A stretch of DNA of 64,000 nucleotides. Origin: Orobanche coerulescens (lineage: Eukaryota; Streptophyta; Magnoliopsida; Lamiales; Orobanchaceae). The position numbers and the translations under genes were made by a program. The stretch is taken from assembly GCA_033398695.1 (NCBI GenBank), contig CM065815.1, positions 142,335,001 through 142,399,000 of the forward strand, read 5' to 3'. The notes under the pieces were generated by a model. The model was given only the letters and a program-made list of their open reading frames with translations, was not told where the DNA came from and did no database searches. Shown piece by piece: positions 55,789-64,000 of the stretch. The stretch's first letter is position 1; every line of letters begins with the position of its first letter.

Positions 55789-58122
55789 TGTAACACCAAA
55801 AACTAGGCGGATATTACAGTGCCGTGGACCCCCGACTGGGACCCACGAGGCGAATGAAAATTAATGAATTAAATAATATAATTGTAGTACCGAACCACAT
55901 TATATCATCAATTACTCCGATGAGGAGTTTCATTATAACACACCCAAGATAATACCGAATACATGTATATTTTATATGAAGATAAAATACACAACACTGA
56001 ATGAAACAAAGTATCCAAATGGAAATCTGCAGCGGAGAATAAATGACAACAACATGAATGACTGAAAGGATTGGGGACCCCTACTAGTATCACTGGAACT
56101 CCTCGCCGTCAACGTTCTATTCCCGTGCTTTTGCCTTGCCATGACCTGAAAACAAAATCCCCCAACGGGGTTAGTTACACAGAACAACAATCCTCAAGAG
56201 TTGAATAAACACAATCATATATGCTGTATAAACCACAAGTTCGATCAAAATCTCAAACCGTCAAACACATGCGATCAAAAGTGAACCGGTCAGATTATAA
56301 CCCAATCCTGTTGAAAACATACGCAATCAAACATGCTGTATGAATCAACTAACGGTACGGCTCAAAGGGTGGCGCCACACTACGCCAGGGATGGAAATGT
56401 GTCCATGCATAAGCCACCAACGAGTATCGATCTAATACACGTGTGGTCTTGTACCTAATCAGTCTCACGAAGTAATCGTCTCGTGTGCACAGTCCAATGT
56501 GAGGCCAACAACCAACACACGACTTAAATGTGCCCGACATGAAAATCCTACACATACCAACCGGCACGCCAGTATGACCCGGAATGCCACGAGATAACAA
56601 AAGTGACATCGAAATCAATAATGACTCACCGAGATGAAATGATAGTGAAATGAATGATAGCTCAATGAAATGATTGGAACCGTCGTTCCTCGTGAATGAA
56701 GTGATTAATTGACAATTACAAGTCTCAATATGGATAAATACATTATGAATGAACTATAATTATGAATGAACAACAACGAAAGGAATGAATATCCTTTTAA
56801 CCGAGTAAGAATTAACTTACACAACACCGATGAAGAATGTCCTTGCACGAACAACGTCCTAAATGAGATGTCGATCGAACAACCTTGAATAACACAAATA
56901 CCAACAATCCGTTCAACATACGAATCAAACACGAATATAACGAACTCAAAACGTCGATACGACTAAACCAAGTTCATTGGGGCGTTATATCGAACACGTT
57001 GTAACTAATCTTCGTTTGTATATAATCAATCCTCAATTATAACAATATCGAATCCCCAAGAAGTGTTTCAACCGAAAAAACATCTTCAATACCATCAAAA
57101 ATCCAATATGAATATCCAGATTCGTGATTACATCGACATCTAATCGAAAACCCCCAAATCCAAAACAATATTCAAAGTGTTCTTGAATAATCCCTATTAA
57201 TCCGATGATAATCCTTAACAATTCATAATCACAAGTATATCACTTCATATATCATGATTATCACATCCAATACATCATATCCCAACTCAAAATTGAAATC
57301 CAAGATGTTGAAGAATTTACCTTTGAAGATCCAAACACTTTGATTCGATGAACACGCATTAGATCGACGCTCCGAGCTTCACAACCTAATGAAAATGATG
57401 AAGATCGAGTACTCAAGTGATTGATGATGAAAAATTCCTCCCACAAACCCTCTCTCTCGGAACTAGGATGAAGAAATGGTGAAAATGAGGAAATTCCGTC
57501 GATCCACTTATATAAGTCACAGGGACGCACGACCAACCCGCACGACCAAGTGTCAGTGCGTCCGGTCGTGTGTGAGGCTTCTGCCGGCTACAGCTCTTAG
57601 CGTACGAGCAGCAACTCGTGTGGCCTGCTCGTGCGGCCCTGACTCGAACGCTGGGCCTCCTGCCCAGTACAGCCGCACACACGAGAACCACGCCCGAGCA
57701 GTTGCTCGTGTGGCCTGCTCGTGCGGCACTGACTCGACCACTGGACCTCCTGCCCAATCCAGTCGCAACACACGAGCGCCGCGCACGACCAGATGCTCGT
57801 GCGGCACTGACTCGGCCGCTGGGTCTCCTGCCCAGTCTAGTCGCAACGCACGAGCGCCACGCACGACCAGATGCTCGTGCGGCCTGCTCGTGCGGCCCTG
57901 CTCGGCAAGCAGTTCAGCCTAACGATGCACCGAGTACAAAAATCACAGAATTTGAGAAGTACAGGGGCAAACGTACGAGTATGACAAATATTACGCCGAA
58001 CGGTGAACACAATTGAATGAGTATGAATGATGAGTGATTGTTAATGAATGAAAATCACTGAGTGACAAATACCGATTGATAATTACTGAATAAAAATAAC
58101 TGAATTACAACCGGGTATTACA
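55789..58122 (-). repeat. Element C 3' LTR (2334 bp)
   Basis: TGTAACACC to CCGGGTATTACA. Minus strand: G/C-rich U3 array (57910-57525), TTATATAAG near 57516-57507, a GT (not GC) donor TTGT|GTAAGTTAA at 56820, TAACTAACCCC with the hairpin CCCCGTTGGGG (56170-56159), acceptor TTTTGTTTTCAG ending at 56146 followed by GTCATGGCAAGG, and terminal hairpin 55851-55821. Confidence 0.9.
57525..57910. repeat. U3 array in LTR C (about 98-bp G/C-rich units)
   Basis: About three tandem units of roughly 98 bp with GCTCGTGCGGC, GGGCCTCCTGCCCAG and CACGAGCGCC. CTCGTGC and GCACGAG alternate, so neighbouring units can pair. Long reading frames on both strands here are a by-product of the G/C-rich repeat. Confidence 0.85.
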
Positions 58123-58145
58123 TACTCCCCCCTTAAAAAGAGTTT
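58123..58145 (-). other. Element C polypurine tract
   Basis: The minus strand reads CTTTTTAAGGGGGGAGTA before the LTR start TGTAATACCCGG, with GTTTCGAGGACGAAACTC upstream. Confidence 0.88.
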
Positions 58146-58149
58146 CGTC

Positions 58150-58790
58150 CTCGAAACTAAGGGTCAAACAACTCGGGATAACTCTCCCGCATACTACCTT
58201 CGGTTCCCCAAGTAGCCTCTTCGACTCCGTGTCTAGACCACTGGATCTTTACAAAAGGAATCGTCTTGTTCCTCAACTGTTTGATTCGCCGCTCTAAGAC
58301 TCACATAGGACGCTCCTCATATGAATGATCATCGGCGATCTAGATTTCGTCGAACTGAAGTATGTGGCTCGGGTCGGCAACATACTTCCGTAACTGAGAT
58401 ACGTGAAACACATTATGAATTCGGCTCAACGCCGGAGGTAGGGCCAATCGATAAGCTAGCTCGCCTACTCAATCCGAAATCTCAAACGGTCCAATGAACC
58501 TCGGACTCAACTTTCCCCTCTTCCCAAACGGAAGATACCACGACTCGGGGATACCTTGACCAAAACATGGTCACCTATCTCGAACTCTAATGGTCGACGA
58601 CGATTATCTGCATAAGATTTCTGTCGACTCTGAGCGGTCAACAAACGACTCCTGATCAAATCTACCTTCTCACGGGCGGCTATAAGCATATCGGGCTCTG
58701 TGTCGATTGATTCTGATAAGTCATCCCAACACAAAGGAGATCGACAACAACGACCGTACAAGGCCTCTTAAGGTGCCATCTTAATCAAAG
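58150..58790 (-). pseudogene. pol: Element C integrase C-terminus and chromodomain
   Basis: The minus strand encodes ADNRRRPLEFEIGDHVLVKV and SPSRGIFRLGRG (58640-58510), the integrase C-terminal module. After a frameshift come LALPPALSRIHNVFHVSQLR and KYVADPSHIL. A chromodomain follows (about 58300-58165): RRIKQLRNKTIPFVKIQWS, then HGVEEATWGTEGSMRE and YPELF. The aromatic and acidic positions of a chromovirus chromodomain are recognisable. This domain places the element among Tekay/Del-like chromoviruses. At least two stops interrupt it. Confidence 0.83.
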
Positions 58791-59630
58791 CATGCCAACT
58801 ATTACTGTACGTGAACTCGATCAACGGTAGTTGGGCTTCCCAATCATCTTTCCAATCGAGAACACATGCCCTCAACATGTCATCCAAAGTCTGAATAGTC
58901 CTCTCCGATTGTCCGTCGGACTGAGGATGAAAAGCTGTACTGAGATTAAGCTAAGTTCCCATAGCACGATGAACTGATTTCCAAAAATGTGACACGAATC
59001 ATCCGTCACGATCGGAAACGATACTCTTAGGAGTACCATGAAATCTCATTATCTCTTTGATAAATAAATGGGCAAGTCTCTCTGGACCCCACGTATCCTT
59101 AATCTCAAGGAAATGAGCCGATTTAGTTAAGCGGTCCACAATCACCCAGATTGTATTCATGCCACGACGACTCGTCGGCAAACTCGTGATGAAGTCTATA
59201 GAAATATCTTCCCACTTCCACTCTGGAATAGGGAGCGGTTTCAGCATACCCGCCGGTCGCTGATGTTCAATCTTGACTTGCTGTCAGGTTAAGCATCTCG
59301 AAACAAATTCTGTGACTTCTCGCTTCATATTACTCCACCAGTAATTTTGTTTCAAGTCTTGGTACATCTTGCTAGACCCCGGATGAATGGAGTAAGGGGT
59401 AGCATGAGCTTCTCTCAAAATCGAGTTTTTCAACTCGTCATTCGCCGGTATGTATAACCGATTCTTGAATCGCAATAGTCCATACTCATGGACCACAAAT
59501 TCAGGGGCTTCCCCTGAGCCACATCCTCACGGATGCGCAACAATGATGGGTCTGAACCCTGATTCGCTCTGATTACCTTCTCAAGTGGCGATGAAATATC
59601 TAACATGCAAAGTTGCCCTTGCACTCGCTG
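58791..59630 (-). pseudogene. pol: Element C integrase zinc domain and catalytic core
   Basis: Zinc domain (59496-59284): REAHATPYSIHPGSSKMYQD and a C-terminal VSRCLT, where the next codon is a stop. Core (59247-58999): PIPEWKWEDISIDFITSLP, WVIVDRLTKSAHFLEIK, FHGTPKSIVSDRDG, with both catalytic Asp residues. The GKAERTIQTLEDM-like segment follows in another frame. Broken by two or more stops. Confidence 0.85.
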
Positions 59631-59633
59631 AAG

Positions 59634-60250
59634 CTATACCTCAATCTCGGGTCTAAGAAATTCCTGCCGAAACTCCTTCTGGACTGTCAAACGAGCAAGC
59701 ATTTGCTCCTGGACTGACTTATGACTCAAGGCATCGGCAACCACATTTGCCTTACCCGGGTGGTACAAGATCTCAATATCATAATCTTTAATTAGTCCCA
59801 ACCACCGCCTCTGTCGCATATTTAACTCCTCTTGAGTAAATATATACTTCAAACTCTTATGATCGGTGAATATCTGACAGGTGATGCCATAAAGGTAATG
59901 ACACCAAATCTTCAACACGAAAATCACGGATGCTAGCTCCAGGTCGTGGGTTGGATAATTAACCTCGTAAGGTCTCAATTGCCGTGAAGCATAGGTAATA
60001 ACCTTCCCGTCCTGCATTAGTACACATCCGAGACCCTGTCTGGACGCATCACTATAAACCACAAATCCTTCCATCCCTTGCGGTAAAAAAAGGACAGGTG
60101 TTGAAATTAACCGGCTCTTGAGTTCCTCTAAACTCCGCTGACACGCGTCGGACCACGTGTATTTCTTACCCTTTCGCAAAAGGTTTGTCCTTGGTTGAGT
60201 GATTTTAGAAAATCCTTCCGCAAATCGCCGATAATAACCGGCTAATCCGA
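59634..60250 (-). pseudogene. pol: Element C RNase H
   Basis: A 181-codon open frame: [76 protein letters not shown] and [17 protein letters not shown]. All main RNase H motifs ([18 protein letters not shown]) are intact. It is the best preserved enzyme domain in the window. Confidence 0.92.
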
Positions 60251-61213
60251 GAAAGCTTCAGATTTCCTTAACATTCTTCGGAGGTAACCAATCTCGGATA
60301 GCCTCCGTCTTTTGAGGGTCGACACGAACTCCGCCTGATGAAATTACATGTCCGAGAAACATCACTTCGGACATCCAGAACTCACATTTGGAAAACTTCC
60401 CAAAAAGTTGCTCTCGTCTCAACACGTCGAGCACTTGATGAAGGTAAAACTCGTGCTCCTCCCGGTCACGAGAATAAATTAAAATGTCATCAATAAAGAC
60501 AACCACGAACTGATCCAAAAAGTCGATGAAGACCCGATTCATTAACTCCATGAATACCGCAGGTGCATTAGTGCATTAATTAACTCCATGAACTCATAAT
60601 GGCCATAGCGTGTTTGAAACGCCGCCCTCGCGATATCCGACTCTCGAATGCGCAACTGGTGATATCCAGATCTCAAATCGATCTTGGAAAATACTGAAGC
60701 TCCCTGAAGTTGATCTAAGAGATCATCAATACGGGGTAGAGGATACTTATTCTTGATCGTCACCCTGTTCAACTCCCGATAATTAATACACACATGAAAC
60801 GAACCATCCTTCTTCTTGACAAACAACACTGGTGCTCCCCATGGGGACGCACTCAGTTGGATATAACCCTTCTCGGTCAAATCCTCTAATTGATTCTTCA
60901 ATTTCTGCATTTCGATCGGGGCCATCCGGTACGGTGCCTTCGATAATGGGGACGTACCAGGCTCCAACTCTATCGTGAATTCCATGTCCCTCGGTGGAGG
61001 TAAAACAGGTAGCTCGTCTGGGAGTACATCGTCAAACGATAACAATGATACCACGAATGGTTGAACACCTCGATTGCCTGAGAATGGCCAATCGACGACA
61101 ACAATACGATGAATGGTTGAAAACCTCGATTGCCTTAGAACGGCCAATCGACGACAATGATACAATGAATGATTGAACACCTTGATTTCCTTAGAACGTC
61201 CAATCGATGGCAA
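60251..61213 (-). pseudogene. pol: Element C reverse transcriptase, rearranged
   Basis: Frame one (61213-60542): [90 protein letters not shown]. Frame two (60551-60258): [20 protein letters not shown] then [14 protein letters not shown]. Between them PFGLTNAP-type codons are replaced by a duplicated ATGGAGTTAAT, so the central palm segment is lost although both catalytic Asp motifs survive. The N-terminal part begins in a tandem repeat. Confidence 0.88.
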
Positions 61214-61365
61214 TGATATAAGGAATGATGGAACATCTCGATTGCCTTAGAATGGTCAATCGATGACAATGATATATAATGAATGATTGAACATCTCGAT
61301 TGCCTTAGAACGGTCAATCAATGATAATGATATAATGAATGATTGAACAACTCTGGTTGAGTAAT
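61040..61365. repeat. Minisatellite inside element C pol (about 58-bp units)
   Basis: About five tandem units sharing TGAATGATTGAACATCTCG, ATTGCCTTAGAACGG and CAATCGACGACAATGATA. It lies in the protease-to-RT linker, absent from the matching places in elements A and B. It stays nearly open on the minus strand as repeated SRCSIIH-like text. Confidence 0.9.
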
Positions 61366-61977
61366 TTTACTGCTTTCATCATATTAATGATTCTTCTGGA
61401 ACAACGGGGATCACCTCCCTGAAATACACACTCGACTCCAATGACGGAAATGATAGTGACCATACGCTTATGAACATTGAGAATGGTATCATGACGATCC
61501 ATCCCACTAATACCCAATATTACATCGTCCTTAGGTAAATCCACCACGATTAGGTCCACCAACCACTCGCGGTCATTAAGCTTAATTCGGTCAGTTCTTA
61601 ACCTCATAATTTTCGAAAATTCTTCTACCGCCAGGTAAACCAATGATATAAGTCCCACAATTAATAAGACTATTCAAGTTAAGTCTATTCAAACATGATT
61701 CGGAAGTGAATGAGTGCGGTGCACCAGTATCAAAAAGGGTACACACAGATTGAGATAAAATTACGAGTATACCTGAGATCGTTCGGGCCTCCAGATCGTC
61801 AGTCCTCTTCATCTCGTAAATGCGGGACTTGCCGGCCTCCGAACCGGACGCTCCCATATGATAAATATGAGCTCCGCCTCTATTCGCTTCCGTCGTCTTA
61901 AACGACGCTGACAGAGCAGTCTGATTCTGAATCATTGATTGCTTGCTACCGGAGTCGGCTTGGAGTCCCTTCGGCAA
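61314..61977 (-). pseudogene. pol: Element C aspartic protease
   Basis: GILVILSQSVCTLFDTGAPH and SFTSESCLNRL give the DTGA active site (about 61740-61700). A frameshift near 61620 leads to LIVVDLPKDDVILGISGMDR, the flap-to-linker part (usually ILGMDWL), and MMKAVKLLNQ just before the minisatellite. Confidence 0.85.
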
Positions 61978-62540
61978 AAACGGGCCTTATGCCCAATAAT
62001 CCCACAATTATGGCACGTGATAGACGGTTTCAAACACTTAGTGCTGTAATGACCCGGCGCTCCACAGTTGAAACAGGTGATGGCTGATCTGGCCGCCCGG
62101 GGCTGAGATCCCGCAGGAGTAGGCGCCGTAGGAGGTCGCTAAAAAATGTTAGGGCCCGCACGAGGCTTCTTGATGGTAGACTGATCGCCTTCGGACTGAT
62201 TACGCTTCGTTGATTTCCTGCTGATAGATGAAGGTTGTTGCTCAGCAATTTCCTTAGCAGCAGGCTCACACGGGAGACTTCTCTCGATTAATTCGGCCAG
62301 AGCGGCACAATGATGATTGAACAATTGCATATGGGTCATCATGACCTGCATAAAAGTGAGTGGATCCACCCGAACATCTTCCGATCGAGCTGAGTCCTGG
62401 GTACGACTTCCTGGCAGTGAGTGATTATTTCCTGGATTTCGGCCCGCCCGCGGCCTCTCACCGTGCATCCCCAGACAACTCTCTCCATACTGAAGTAGGA
62501 AGGTCGCATGATAATCATAGATCTCGTATGAGTACCGCAT
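61978..62540 (-). pseudogene. gag: Element C gag lacking its core domain
   Basis: The N-terminal frame (62540-62139) ends KSTKRNQSEGDQSTIKKPRA. After a stop, two intact zinc knuckles follow: CFNCGAPGHYSTKC and CHNCGIIGHKARFC (62085-61985). Chromovirus gag normally has a capsid core of some 200 residues before the knuckles; the text here passes straight from N-terminal to pre-knuckle sequence, so that core is deleted. Such a protein could bind RNA but should not assemble a capsid. Confidence 0.82.
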
Positions 62541-62972
62541 TATGATTTATGTCATGAAATGATGAAAATGAGCATACGCGCTCTAACACAGTGATTACAT
62601 GAATGATTAACTGAGGTGACCTGATTATCTGATGATATTCTTGAAATGATTATCTTGAACAAGTTAACAAGATTAATGATATGATCCTCAAGATCAACAA
62701 CTAAGTGATGAAATGAATTGAGTGATTAATGAGTTAACATGATCAACATAATTAAAATGAAAATGATGTTTGAGGATTGTTAACTGATGACTTATGAATG
62801 AATGATTCTCATTGTCAGAAATTATACCATGGCGTTAGAAGTCTTACAGTTCGTCCGGTCTGATGGGTTCGGCATTTGCACAAGTCACACGTGACGCGAA
62901 AGTCCAATGATACTAGTCCGATGACGATGATTTCAAATGAGACATGACTCGGAAGGTAGTATTCAAAACCAC
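62541..62972 (-). other. Element C leader
   Basis: 430 bp between primer site and gag with no gene. Rich in GAATGA/ATGAATGATT words, the same words that build the minisatellite at 61040-61365. Confidence 0.6.
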
Positions 62973-62984
62973 GCTCCGATACCA
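62973..62984 (-). other. Element C primer-binding site
   Basis: The minus strand reads TGGTATCGGAGC, four bases from the LTR. It matches the initiator-Met complement TGGTATCAGAGC with one change (A to G). Confidence 0.85.
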
Positions 62985-62988
62985 ACAC

Positions 62989-64000
62989 TGTAACACCCCA
63001 AACTAGGCGGATATTACAGTGCCGTGGACCCCGACTGGGACCCACCAGGCGAATGAAAATTAATGAATTAAATAATATAATTGTAGTACTGAACCACATT
63101 ATATCATCAATTACTCCGATGAGGAGTTTCATTATAACACACCCAAGATAATACCGAATACATGTATATTTTATATGAAGATCAAATACACAACACTGAA
63201 TGAAACGGAGTATCCAAATGGAAATCTGCAGCGGAGAATAAATGACAACAACATGAATGACTGAAAGGATTGGGCCCCCTACTAGTATCACTGGGACTCC
63301 TCGCCGTCAACGTTCTATTCCCGTGCTTTTGCCTTGCCATGACATGAAAACAAAATCCCCAACGGGGTTAGTTACACAGAACAACAATCCTCAAGAGTTG
63401 AATAAACACAATCATATATGCTGTATAAACCACAAGTTCAATCAAAATCTCAAACCGTCGAACACATGCGATCAAAAGTGAATCGGTCAGATTATAACCC
63501 AATCCTGTTGAAAACATACGCAATCAAACATGCTGTATGAATCAACTAACGGTACGGCTCAAAGGGTGGCGCCACACTACGCCCTAGATGGAAATGTGTC
63601 CGTGCACAAGCCACCAACGAGTATCGATTGAATACACGTGTGGTCTTGTACCTAATCAGTCTCACGAAGTAATCATCTCGTGTGCACAGTCCAATGTGAG
63701 GCCAACAACCAACACACGACTTAAATGTGCCCGACATGAAAATCCTACACATACCAACCGGCATGCCAGTATGACCCAGTATGCCACAAGATAACAAAAG
63801 TGACATCGAAATCAATAATGACTCACCGAGATGAAATGATAGTGAAATGAATGATAGCTCAATGAAATGATTGGAACCGTCGTTCCTCACGACTGAAGTG
63901 ATTAATTGACAATTACAAGTCTCAATACGGATAAATACATTATGAATGAACTATAATTATGAATGAACAACAACGAAAGGAATGAATATCCTTTTAACCG
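62989..64000 (-). repeat. Element C 5' LTR, cut by window edge
   Basis: Almost identical to 55789-56790 of the left LTR. Differences include loss of one C in the CCCCC run and a change of the candidate intron acceptor from TTTTCAG to TTTTCAT (63340-63346). U3 and promoter lie beyond the window. Confidence 0.9.

Larger units (their letters stand above)
55789..64000 (-). mobile_element. Element C: chromovirus with both LTRs (right LTR cut by window)
   Basis: Minus-strand chromovirus inserted in element B's RT region. 3' LTR 55789-58122, polypurine tract, chromodomain, integrase, RNase H, RT, protease, gag, leader, primer site and 5' LTR from 62989 to the window edge. It is the most complete gag-pol here, but the gag core is missing and the RT is rearranged. 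The two LTRs are very alike over the shared 1 kb, so it is the youngest chromovirus in the window. The left flank is GCCGG. Confidence 0.9.

Noticed and set aside
57476..58016. Long overlapping open frames on both strands rich in Arg, Ala and Thr
   Set aside because: They follow from a G/C-rich 98-bp tandem repeat in the U3 of LTR C that lacks stop codons on either strand.

Overview
This window is plant nuclear DNA from a transposon-dense, probably heterochromatic region of a flowering plant. The evidence is plant-type LTR retrotransposons of both superfamilies with tRNA-Asp or initiator-Met primer sites, a hAT-type element, a MITE-like element, and one small five-exon gene with plant-like splice sites. 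There is no bacterial operon structure. The species cannot be named from the sequence. A eudicot is a guess.

Layout, left to right. 1-3336: end of an Athila-type Ty3/gypsy element (minus strand; gag, primer site, 5' LTR), inserted into the 3' tail of a plus-strand chromovirus whose 3' LTR fills 3450-6131. That element sits in the LTR of an older minus-strand chromovirus ('A', 6132-25290). A is split by a 751-bp hAT-like element, an 824-bp inverted-repeat element, a 9.3-kb copia element (11665-20939) and a solo LTR (22222-24678). 25291-27088: LTR and 3' tail of a second copia element. 27089-32836: chromovirus derivative 'D' with a 4.55-kb LTR and a 391-bp interior. 32837-33081: a gene-like exon fragment. 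33082-35617: two LTR remnants. 35618-38529: the least transposon-like part, holding diverged tandem repeats, a MITE-like element and the five-exon gene (36935-38329, minus). 38530-44296: a complete-ended LTR element with 217-bp LTRs and matching target duplications. It has no recognisable gag-pol but carries, antisense, an intronless cytokinin-activating LOG-like pseudogene and a cysteine-rich ORF. 44415-51264: a decayed copia element split by a solo LTR. 51265-64000: two nested minus-strand chromoviruses (B and C).

No autonomous element is visible: every gag-pol is broken by stops, frameshifts or deletions. The chromovirus LTRs are more interesting than their genes. LTRs of several otherwise divergent families share a layout: (1) upstream of the TATA box, an array of short inverted-repeat motifs whose sequence differs by family; (2) downstream, a possible leader intron, usually with a GC (not GT) donor in the context AG|GCAAGT, a CTAAC branch-like site beside a C/G hairpin, and a pyrimidine-rich CAG acceptor; (3) near the LTR 3' end, a hairpin whose stem sequence covaries between families. 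These three points, and the antisense LOG cargo, are the main candidates for something undescribed. All are read by eye and need alignment, RNA data and folding to test.
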